This document shows positions 18,508 to 26,473 of a stretch of 45,908 nucleotides of DNA, piece after piece. Position numbers and translations under genes: made by a program. The notes under the pieces were generated by a model. That model was not told the origin of the DNA and made no database searches. It saw nothing but the letters and a program-made list of their open reading frames with translations. Within the stretch, counting starts at the first letter, position 1. Each line of letters opens with the position of its first letter. The stretch is taken from assembly GCA_033765235.1 (NCBI GenBank), contig JANRIG010000006.1, positions 1 to 45,908 of the forward strand, given 5' to 3'. Origin of the DNA: JANRIG01 sp033765235 (GTDB lineage Bacteria; Bacteroidota; Bacteroidia; Cytophagales; UBA9547).

Positions 18508-20469
18508 TTACTTCCTTATCCATGCGCTGAAGCCTCCTGAGGGCAGCATCTTCACTGTCAGCTTTTTGTCTGTCACATTATTTATTTCTGTTACCGCTAT
18601 TTCTGTACTGCTTTTTCCGTCAGTAAACAGCATTATTTTATTATTTTCTACCCCTGCCACAAAGCTTATATCTACTGTGACCTCACGGCTTTGCAAGGTG
18701 TCGCCGTTGATACCTGCTATGTACCAACTATCGCCGCTTTGGCGTGCCACTACTATGTGCGAGGCAGGTGAGCCTTCTATGTATTTACTATTATCCCAAG
18801 TCACAGGCAATACTTTGAGGTATTGTTTGATATTGTTATCTAAGGCCTTGTAGGGTGCTGCACGGTCTGCAAGGTGCTGAATACCACTTTCATAAATCAC
18901 AGCAAGTGCAAGTTCGTGTGCATTGGTGGTGGTATGCTTGCAGCAATCGTAGTTGCTCATGGTCAAGGGGGTGTAGTCCATAGAGCCTACCACATTGCGG
19001 GTGTATGCCAGCACTACATTGTGCAAAGGGGCTTTGTGTGCATATTCATTTGACCAGCCGTATTGCTCCGCACCTCTCACAGCCTCCATACTCATAAGAT
19101 TGGGATAGGTGCGTGCCCATCCGCGTGGCACTGTACAGCCATGGAATACTACCAATATTTGATTATCGGCAGCATCTTTAAGTATGTCTTTGTATAATTT
19201 TACTACATGCTGCTTATCAGACTGAAAAAAATCTACTTTCACCCCTTTCACCCCCATGGCTTTCAGCTTTTTAAATTCTGCTTTGCGCAAACTGTCATCG
19301 CTCATGATATTGCGTGGGCGCTCTGTGATGGTATTATGTATTCCTCCGGAGTTGTACCACATGGTAAGGGATATATTTTGTGACTTGGCATAATTTGCCA
19401 AATCTTCTATGGTGCTGCCTGGTATGGTCATCATGTCCCAATTGGCATCTACGAGTGAGTAGTCCCAACCCATTTCTTTAGCCAAATCTACGAATGATTT
19501 GAGTTGTTTATAATCTTTGCTGCTATCGTGTGCGCCCCACCAACTCCATGACGCCTTGCCGGGTTTTATCCAAGATACATCACCCAGTATATTAGGAGCA
19601 CTCACATGGTGTACTAAGTTTGATTCAAATATGCCTCCTATATTTCCGGATATCATCACCACTCTCCATGGCGATGACCAAGGTAGCGTGGCTGTAGCAT
19701 ATACATCTCCTGTGCCTTCGCCATCTGCCGCCATAGGTCCACGAAAGCTATACTCGCCATTATCAGCATTTTGCGACAGGTGTGATACATATACATTTTC
19801 TTCCACACCACCCTCGGTCACCAGCGTCCAATATTTGCCTGTATTAAATAGTGCAGGTATGCTCCATCCGCTGCTGTCGGGTGCAGGTTGACCTACAGGG
19901 CATCCAAAATTGTAAAATTCTTCATAGGCGGGTGCCCATATGGTGGGAGTGGCATATCCATAGGGTTGTAGCCATGCCGTTCCCGATGTATTGAGTTTCA
20001 CGGTAGTACGCTCATTGTTTATTTTATATGTGGTACTATCTGTTTCAGGAAATTGATATTTAATAGCTATTCCTTCATTATATGCACGAAGCAATAAGGT
20101 CATTTTTTTGTTTTTTGCATTGGTAAATGTAAGTGCAATTTCATTGGCTTTATTGATATTGTTTTTGCTTTTGCCAGTTGTCATTTCATAACTTTCATTT
20201 ATACTGTTAGTCTCTACAGCACCTTCAAAGCTGAGCTCTGTAGCAAATGAGCCATCGCTGCGCATGATCCCGAGTTTTGAAGGATATATCACTGTGTCTG
20301 CACCAATCATGGTGCAATAGGTTATATTTCCATTGGTTAAATTTATATATGTTTTGATCTTACCATCAGGCGATTGCACATTCCAAGTTTTATTTTTGTT
20401 ATTGCATGAATATAATGTTAAAAAAGTCAGTATGGTAGTAAACAAACGGATATAGGTGCTGTTATTCAT
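18508..20469 (-). CDS. GH97 family glycoside hydrolase lipoprotein
   Basis: This 653-residue lipoprotein has a lipobox L-Y-S-C with Cys22. An N-terminal beta-sandwich (about 30-300) is followed by the TIM-barrel with SWSWWGAH (307-314), a KVDFF strand (D413), VFHGCTVPRGWARTYPN (441-457) and SMEAVRGAEQY (E462 region), and a short beta C-terminus. GH97 contains inverting alpha-glucosidases (SusB type) and retaining alpha-galactosidases. The Asp on the KVDF strand (D413) and Glu462 fit the retaining branch better; this is inference, not tested. Its start is only 23 bp after the nuoN stop on the same strand, with the hypothetical lipoprotein 12 bp downstream. It is not in a recognisable SusCD polysaccharide-utilisation locus here. 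Confidence 0.85.
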   Translation of the reverse strand: MNNSTYIRLFTTILTFLTLYSCNNKNKTWNVQSPDGKIKTYINLTNGNITYCTMIGADTVIYPSKLGIMRSDGSFATELSFEGAVETNSINESYEMTTGKSKNNINKANEIALTFTNAKNKKMTLLLRAYNEGIAIKYQFPETDSTTYKINNERTTVKLNTSGTAWLQPYGYATPTIWAPAYEEFYNFGCPVGQPAPDSSGWSIPALFNTGKYWTLVTEGGVEENVYVSHLSQNADNGEYSFRGPMAADGEGTGDVYATATLPWSSPWRVVMISGNIGGIFESNLVHHVSAPNILGDVSWIKPGKASWSWWGAHDSSKDYKQLKSFVDLAKEMGWDYSLVDANWDMMTIPGSTIEDLANYAKSQNISLTMWYNSGGIHNTITERPRNIMSDDSLRKAEFKKLKAMGVKGVKVDFFQSDKQHVVKLYKDILKDAADNQILVVFHGCTVPRGWARTYPNLMSMEAVRGAEQYGWSNEYAHKAPLHNVVLAYTRNVVGSMDYTPLTMSNYDCCKHTTTNAHELALAVIYESGIQHLADRAAPYKALDNNIKQYLKVLPVTWDNSKYIEGSPASHIVVARQSGDSWYIAGINGDTLQSREVTVDISFVAGVENNKIMLFTDGKSSTEIAVTEINNVTDKKLTVKMLPSGGFSAWIRK

Positions 20470-20492
20470 AAGGTAATTTATTGATATATTAA

Positions 20493-21881
20493 TTAAAATA
20501 AATAAAAAACAAAGTCAGGGAAGAGTCCCAAAAGTAGTGTTATGATAGTACATTTTATCAAAACTATGTTTTGAAAAGTATTTATTTCTAGGTCATTGGT
20601 ATGCACATTTTTTTCTTTGAAATACATGGCTATGATTATTTTAAAGTAATAATATACGCCAATGATGGCATTTATGATTGCAGGTATCACTATCCACATA
20701 TATCCTGAATCTATTCCTGTACTCAGGGCATAAAATTTAGCAAAAAATCCTCCTGTAATTGGTATTCCGGCCATAGATATCATGGCTACAGTCATGAATA
20801 ATGCAGTAAGCGGGTTGAGCTTGGCAAGTCCGTTAAATGCTTCAAACTCATCGTTGCCTACAGTTTTTTGTACAGCCTCTATCACTGAGAATGCTACAAT
20901 GGATGAAAATGCATAGGCAAATGCGTAGTAGAGCAGCAAATTGGCACTGGTAGTGTCTGTAGATAAAAATAGTAAGAGCATGTATCCGGCGTGTGATATG
21001 CTTGAGTATGCCAGCATACGCTTGGCAGATGTTTGGTACATGGCAGTGATGCTGCCTACGCTGATAGTGAGTAATGCAATCACGGAAATAATAGGTGCCC
21101 ATACTTCGCCTGCTTGCATGAAACAGTAGGTGAGCAAGCGATAAAATGAGGCAAATCCTGCTATTTTCACGGCTGTGCTCATAAACATGGTGACCAATGT
21201 GGGAGCACCTTGATATACGTCAGGTGTCCAAAAATGAAATGGAACTGCAGAAATCTTAAACCCCATGCCTGCCAATAAAAATGCTATGCCCAATATCAAA
21301 AGCGGACTTTGGGTGGCAGTGTCAAGATTTGACACACTTTCGGCAATTTTTTGTACGTGAAAGCTGCCCGTTTCGCCATATACTAATGTAATGCCCATGA
21401 GCAACAGCCCGGTAGCAAATGCACCCATCAAAAAATATTTAAGCGAAGCTTCATTGGAACTAAGGCTTTTTTTGCGACTCCCTGCCAATATATATAGTGG
21501 GATAGACATTACTTCAATGCCTATAAAAAGCATACTCAAGTGGTCAAATGCCACTATCATTATCATACCCGTCAGTGAAAATATGAACAATGCCAAATGC
21601 TCGTTGGCATACTGCAGCACATCATGAAAGTAAAATTTGGAAGCTAAAAATACAAATATAGTGATGATACACAGCAATATACTGAACGACAAGGCATAAT
21701 TGTCAAAAAACAACATGTCGTTGTAATATATGAGCATGGTATTCCAGTCCAATATAAACAATGCTGCAGAGCAAGTGAGTGCTGCAATACATACAATAGT
21801 AGCTATTATATTAGATACATTTATCAAGCCTGACAGCATGATGAACAAACCCACAAGTGATAATATAATAAGAGAAATCAT
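20493..21881 (-). CDS. nuoN: NADH-quinone oxidoreductase subunit N
   Basis: This 462-residue polytopic membrane protein is the antiporter-like subunit N of Complex I. The key conserved Glu (E123 in GIEVMSIPLYIL) and the TM lysines K209 (FKISAVPFHFWTP) and K239 (TAVKIAG) are in place. It forms one of the three proton-pumping antiporter-like units of the membrane arm. Its ATG overlaps the nuoM stop by 4 bp (ATGA), so the two are translationally coupled. The gene is normal length; its downstream neighbour is the unrelated GH97 gene. Confidence 0.95.
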   Translation of the reverse strand: MISLIILSLVGLFIMLSGLINVSNIIATIVCIAALTCSAALFILDWNTMLIYYNDMLFFDNYALSFSILLCIITIFVFLASKFYFHDVLQYANEHLALFIFSLTGMIMIVAFDHLSMLFIGIEVMSIPLYILAGSRKKSLSSNEASLKYFLMGAFATGLLLMGITLVYGETGSFHVQKIAESVSNLDTATQSPLLILGIAFLLAGMGFKISAVPFHFWTPDVYQGAPTLVTMFMSTAVKIAGFASFYRLLTYCFMQAGEVWAPIISVIALLTISVGSITAMYQTSAKRMLAYSSISHAGYMLLLFLSTDTTSANLLLYYAFAYAFSSIVAFSVIEAVQKTVGNDEFEAFNGLAKLNPLTALFMTVAMISMAGIPITGGFFAKFYALSTGIDSGYMWIVIPAIINAIIGVYYYFKIIIAMYFKEKNVHTNDLEINTFQNIVLIKCTIITLLLGLFPDFVFYLF

Positions 21882-23362
21882 TTTGTATTAATATAGGTAA
21901 GTATATCAGTTCTATTGTCTTTGATAAAATTTACAATATCATAGCTGTAAGGCTCTGATATGGATAGTATCATATTTGGGTACACGCCCATAGCTATGAT
22001 TATCAGGCATATAGGCACTAATACTACTTTTTCTTCAAAGGTAATATCTGTAAAGTTTTGGGTAATGTCATTGGTGCTGCCCAGCATTATGCTCTTGTAC
22101 ATACGCAACATATACACAGCTCCCAATATCACGCTCACACCTGCTGTAGTGCATAACACAGGTTGATATTTGAATAATGATGTAAATAATAAAAACTCGC
22201 CTACAAAACCATTGGTAAGAGGCAGTGCTACGGTACCAAGCATGATTATTACAAAACATACGGATAAAAATGGAGCTTTGTGGGCTATTCCTCCTAAGTG
22301 TGCTATGGTATAGGTGCCTGTGCGGCGATGTATTATTTCTAATACAAAAAACAATCCTACCACATTCACACCATGACTAAACATTTGTATCACTGCTCCT
22401 TGTACTCCTTCTATATTAGTGGTGAATAATCCGGCTGCTATCATACCTACGTGGGCAATAGATGAGTATGCTACCAATTTTTTGTAGTCGGTCTGCATGA
22501 TAGCTATGACTGAGGCATACACAATGCCTGTGACACTGATAGTGATAAATATATTTTGCCAAGCTATGAATGATTGGGGAGTAATGGGCAGTACCCAATG
22601 TATAAAACCCCAAATGCCCATTTTGAGCATGATACCTGATAGCAACATGGTACCCGGCGTGGGCGATACTGCATAAGTGGTAGGCTGCCAGGTATGTAGC
22701 GGAAATATGGGCATTTTAATAGCAAAGCCAAGGCTAAAACATATAAATATGAATATCTCAGTAAGGTCATCTACGCTGTCGAGGGTGTTGAGTACATTCC
22801 AGTCAAATGAGTGTGGTGCAGGTGTTTGCAGATATAGCGTGATGATGCCTGCCAGCATAAATAAGCTGCCAAAAATGGTGTAGATAAAAAACTTAAAGGT
22901 GACCTGAATGCGGTTTTCGCCCCCCCAAATGGCACAAATGAAATAGATAGGTATGAGGGCAAGTTCCCAAAATATATAGAAGCAAAATAGGTCATTGGCT
23001 GTGAATACTCCTGCCAACGCACATTGCATAAATGATATAAGTGCATAAAAATTTGCATTGTCAGAATATTCTCGCCCCGAAAATGAGGATATAATGATAA
23101 GTGGAGTGATAACGGCTGTGAGTAAAAGTAGTATAGCATTGATACCATCTATATTAAATATGAGCGAAATACCAAGCGATGGCACCCAAGGTACATTGCA
23201 ATTCAATGTGGCAGTGGTACTTAAGTCTGTATATACCATCCCCAAACTTATGGTAGCAAATGCCAAGGCTCCAACCAGCGATGTATATTTAGCATATTTG
23301 GATGCAAATAGGCTTATTAAGCCAAATATGAAAGGAATAAGTATGAGTGCTGCTACTATCAT
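21878..23362 (-). CDS. nuoM: NADH-quinone oxidoreductase subunit M
   Basis: This 494-residue, ~14-TM Complex I subunit M carries the conserved E133 (FWELALIPIYF), K216 (FAIKMPIFPLHTW) and K247 (GIMLKMGIWG), all essential features of the proton path. Its start follows the nuoL stop without a gap, and it overlaps nuoN by 4 bp. The layout nuoL-M-N is the standard Complex I membrane-arm order. Confidence 0.95.
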   Translation of the reverse strand: MIVAALILIPFIFGLISLFASKYAKYTSLVGALAFATISLGMVYTDLSTTATLNCNVPWVPSLGISLIFNIDGINAILLLLTAVITPLIIISSFSGREYSDNANFYALISFMQCALAGVFTANDLFCFYIFWELALIPIYFICAIWGGENRIQVTFKFFIYTIFGSLFMLAGIITLYLQTPAPHSFDWNVLNTLDSVDDLTEIFIFICFSLGFAIKMPIFPLHTWQPTTYAVSPTPGTMLLSGIMLKMGIWGFIHWVLPITPQSFIAWQNIFITISVTGIVYASVIAIMQTDYKKLVAYSSIAHVGMIAAGLFTTNIEGVQGAVIQMFSHGVNVVGLFFVLEIIHRRTGTYTIAHLGGIAHKAPFLSVCFVIIMLGTVALPLTNGFVGEFLLFTSLFKYQPVLCTTAGVSVILGAVYMLRMYKSIMLGSTNDITQNFTDITFEEKVVLVPICLIIIAMGVYPNMILSISEPYSYDIVNFIKDNRTDILTYINTK

Positions 23363-25273
23363 TTACACAAGTGTGAATCCTATAATTATGATGATACCTA
23401 TTACCATGGCAAATACATAAAAACCTGTATTTCCTGTTTGAATTTTTCGTACCAAAGCAGAAGTATTTATGGCTCCCCTACCCGATATATTTACCAAAGC
23501 ATCAATAAATTTGAGTTCTACTATGGCATAAAACACAGACGACAATTTGTCCAACGGTTTTTGTACGATGGCAATGTATAGTTCATCTACATAATATTTA
23601 TGTTGCAATAAGCGAGCAAGCCCTTTCTCATCGCTATCTGAAGCAGGCACTGATTTTTTTACTATATACATGATAAATGCTAAGGCTATAGCAACCACAG
23701 AAACTCCTACTGAAATGCCCATGAGCATATATTCAGTATCATGGCTCAAAGCATGTGCAGGTTCTGATTTTTGGATGGAATAGGCAAATACGGGTGCCAA
23801 AAACTCTTTGAGCCACGAGGTGCCTCCCAATACTTCGGGTATATTGATAAACCCACCTACCATAGATAATACTGCCAATACCATGAGTGGCACAGTCATG
23901 GTAAGAGGTGACTCGTGCAAATGGTGCTCTTGCTCATGGGTACCTCTGAAACTTCCGAAAAAAGTAAGAAATAACAATCTGAACATATAATAGGAGGTGA
24001 AACCTGCCCCTAGTACACCAAATCCCCACAGTATTGGGCTGTATTCAAAGGCTTTGGCAAGTATTTCATCTTTGGAGAAAAAACCAGCAAAGGGGGGAAT
24101 ACCTGCAATAGCTATGGTAGCAATGATAAAAGTAATAAAAGTAATAGGTAGTTTTTTGGAAAGAGCCCCCATATTGCGAACGTCTTGCTCGCCCGACATG
24201 GCATGTATGACACTGCCCGCCCCCAAAAATAATAGTGCTTTGAAAAAAGCATGGGTCATTACATGAAAAAATGCACCTGTAAATGTACCTACTCCAAGCC
24301 CTAAAAACATGTAGCCCAACTGGGATACAGTAGAGTATGCCAATACTTTTTTTATGTCGTTTTGCTTGAGACCTATAGTAGCAGCAAAGATTGCTGTAGC
24401 TATACCTACTACTGCCATTACACCCATTGTGACAGGGGCTAAAGTGTATAAAATATTTGACCTTGCCACCATATATATGCCCGCAGTGACCATAGTAGCA
24501 GCATGTATAAGTGCCGACACAGGCGTGGGTCCTGCCATGGCATCGGGTAGCCATGTATATAGTGGTATTTGTGCACTTTTGCCCGTAGCACCTACAAATA
24601 ATAGTAGTGTAATGCCTGTGAGCACTGTGACCCCTGCATAATCTATTTCATAATCTTTGGCTTTGGTAAATATTTCGGCATAGTCTACAGTACCAAAATT
24701 TACAATTATCATAAATATTCCCAACAAAAACCCTAAATCGCCTATGCGGTTCATCACAAATGCTTTTTTGGCAGCATCATTGTAGGCATCATTGCCAAAC
24801 CAAAAACCAATGAGCAGGTATGAGCACAAGCCTACTCCTTCCCAACCTATAAACATAATGACATAATTGGCACCCAATACTAAGAGTAACATGAAAAAAA
24901 CAAATAGATTGAGATAGGCAAAAAATTTGTTATGCCCCTCATCGTCATGCATATAGCCGGCAGAATACACATGTATCAAAAAACCTACCCCTGTCACTAT
25001 CAGCAACATAAGTGCAGACAGTTGGTCGTACAATAACGAAAAGGGTACATTAAAATTGCCAACGGTGATAAAATTGTAATAAAAAGAAGTGGCAGATTGT
25101 ATATCGCCATTTTTTAAAGCAAAAAATAATAATAAAGATATGATAAATGATACAGCCACACTACCCGATGCAATGATAGCTGCAAGTGTTTTGGGCATTA
25201 TTTTATAGCATACACCATTAATAACAAACCCTATAAAAGGCAATAATGGTATGAGCCAAAGCAAGTCTGTCAT
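23363..25273 (-). CDS. nuoL: NADH-quinone oxidoreductase subunit L
   Basis: This is the 636-residue distal antiporter-like subunit L, including the long C-terminal lateral helix region. Conserved E145 (FIGWEGVGLCSYLLIGFW) and K232 (GKSAQIPLYTWLPDAM) are present, as is the QLGYMFLGLGVG segment. The TAA stop at 23363-23365 is directly followed by the nuoM ATG. A 71-bp gap separates it from nuoK upstream. It should work with NuoM and NuoN in proton translocation coupled to NADH:menaquinone oxidoreduction; MenA is encoded elsewhere in the window. Confidence 0.95.
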   Translation of the reverse strand: MTDLLWLIPLLPFIGFVINGVCYKIMPKTLAAIIASGSVAVSFIISLLLFFALKNGDIQSATSFYYNFITVGNFNVPFSLLYDQLSALMLLIVTGVGFLIHVYSAGYMHDDEGHNKFFAYLNLFVFFMLLLVLGANYVIMFIGWEGVGLCSYLLIGFWFGNDAYNDAAKKAFVMNRIGDLGFLLGIFMIIVNFGTVDYAEIFTKAKDYEIDYAGVTVLTGITLLLFVGATGKSAQIPLYTWLPDAMAGPTPVSALIHAATMVTAGIYMVARSNILYTLAPVTMGVMAVVGIATAIFAATIGLKQNDIKKVLAYSTVSQLGYMFLGLGVGTFTGAFFHVMTHAFFKALLFLGAGSVIHAMSGEQDVRNMGALSKKLPITFITFIIATIAIAGIPPFAGFFSKDEILAKAFEYSPILWGFGVLGAGFTSYYMFRLLFLTFFGSFRGTHEQEHHLHESPLTMTVPLMVLAVLSMVGGFINIPEVLGGTSWLKEFLAPVFAYSIQKSEPAHALSHDTEYMLMGISVGVSVVAIALAFIMYIVKKSVPASDSDEKGLARLLQHKYYVDELYIAIVQKPLDKLSSVFYAIVELKFIDALVNISGRGAINTSALVRKIQTGNTGFYVFAMVIGIIIIIGFTLV

Positions 25274-25344
25274 AAATTAAGGCTATGATTGTATATACAG
25301 TTGCGAAATACAAAAAATGTTATGACTTAACCAAATAAAATATT

Positions 25345-25665
25345 TTACCACTTCAGTTTGTTGAGCAAATTTATGTCAATAGAGTATATATTGCGCCATA
25401 TCATGACTATGATAGCTAAACCTACTGCAACTTCTGCAGCGGCTACTGCCATTATAAAAAATACAAAAACCTGTCCCGAGGCATCGCCCTTGTAGGTAGA
25501 AAATGCGGTGAGAAGTAAGTTTACAGAATTGAGCATAAGCTCAATAGACATAAAGACTATGATGACATTGCGCCTGATGAGCACTCCTATGATGCCAATA
25601 CAAAATATGGCAAAGCTTAAGAAAATATAATGATTGAGAGGTAATATTTGAATTATACTATCCAT
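25345..25665 (-). CDS. nuoK: NADH-quinone oxidoreductase subunit K
   Basis: This 106-residue, three-TM subunit K has the conserved buried glutamates E42 (SIELMLNSVNL) and E78 (AAAEVAVGLAI) matching the essential pair of the family. It forms the short subunit near the quinone arm. NuoJ normally precedes it; here the upstream gene is an unrelated 3-TM hypothetical, and nuoA-J are not in the window, so the complex must be completed from another locus. Confidence 0.93.
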   Translation of the reverse strand: MDSIIQILPLNHYIFLSFAIFCIGIIGVLIRRNVIIVFMSIELMLNSVNLLLTAFSTYKGDASGQVFVFFIMAVAAAEVAVGLAIIVMIWRNIYSIDINLLNKLKW

Positions 25666-25765
25666 AATTTTTTTTCAAATATGGAATAAATTTTGCATAA
25701 GGTGAATAATTGTGAAAAAATAATATTACTAATTGATATATTTATCAGTAAAAAGTAAAAAAACA

Positions 25766-26134
25766 CTACTTATGCTTGATAAACAATGATTTGATGTCAT
25801 CAAACATATTTACCCCAAATTTTATCTTTACCAAAGCTGCTAATACCAATACAAGCAAAATGAGGTAGGCTATAGATAGGCTTAATATTTCGTTATCGAG
25901 CGTTTTTTTAGTAATTTTTACGTAATATGCCATAGCTTTTTCGGCATACACAAATATAAAGTTGTACAAAGGCAAAAACAATAACACCGTGAGCCCCATA
26001 CCTATCAGTACATCATAATATGGATTTTTGGTACTGTGAATAATGGGTAAAACCAACATCAAAAAATCGTATATTACCTTGGTAATGAGACCTGATGTAG
26101 AGAATATAATAAATCTTGTTAATTGCTTTTTCAT
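25766..26134 (-). CDS. Hypothetical membrane protein (about 3 TM segments)
   Basis: This is a 122-residue protein if started at the second Met (MKKQLTRF), or 129 with an upstream ATG at 26155. I prefer 26134 because the basic MKKQLTR start fits a membrane protein. It has three hydrophobic segments (about 10-30, 38-65 and 85-105), a Lys/Asp-rich loop before the last, and a basic C-terminal tail. No family is recognised, and I see no NuoJ or NuoA features. It lies 100 bp before nuoK on the same strand. Confidence 0.5.
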   Translation of the reverse strand: MKKQLTRFIIFSTSGLITKVIYDFLMLVLPIIHSTKNPYYDVLIGMGLTVLLFLPLYNFIFVYAEKAMAYYVKITKKTLDNEILSLSIAYLILLVLVLAALVKIKFGVNMFDDIKSLFIKHK

Positions 26135-26411
26135 AGAGAAGTATGTCAGTTGCAATTAATATAAAATGTATATATTATTTATATTTTTTTTGTAAACTTT
26201 TCAGGCAAGTATTTTGCATACAAGTTATTTCTACATACGTAGACTCAAATCTCAATTATTCATTATATTGATTGGATATAATTACAAAAAATATATTGCA
26301 ATAATGTAATAATTCGATATAATATTTCAAAAAATAAACAATACAGTATAAAATTAAAATAATTTATTGTGTATTGCTAATTCATAAAATATAATTTTGA
26401 TTAATATCATA

Positions 26412-26441
26412 TTGTTTTAAACTTATTTTTGTATAACTTTG
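26412..26441 (+). promoter_or_regulatory. Strong Bacteroidota promoter for the sirohaem reductase
   Basis: TTG (26412-26414), 19 bp, then a perfect TAnnTTTG, TAACTTTG (26434-26441). The predicted transcript start is near 26448, which excludes the possible upstream in-frame ATG at 26429 and supports translation from 26474. The surrounding 318-bp gap (26156-26473) holds nothing else that I can support. Confidence 0.72.
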
Positions 26442-26473
26442 TTATTTACAAAAAAATTAACTCGTTTATTAAA

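Noticed and set aside
26429..26473. Upstream in-frame ATG of the sirohaem reductase
   Set aside because: It overlaps the -7 box TAACTTTG; the transcript would begin after it.
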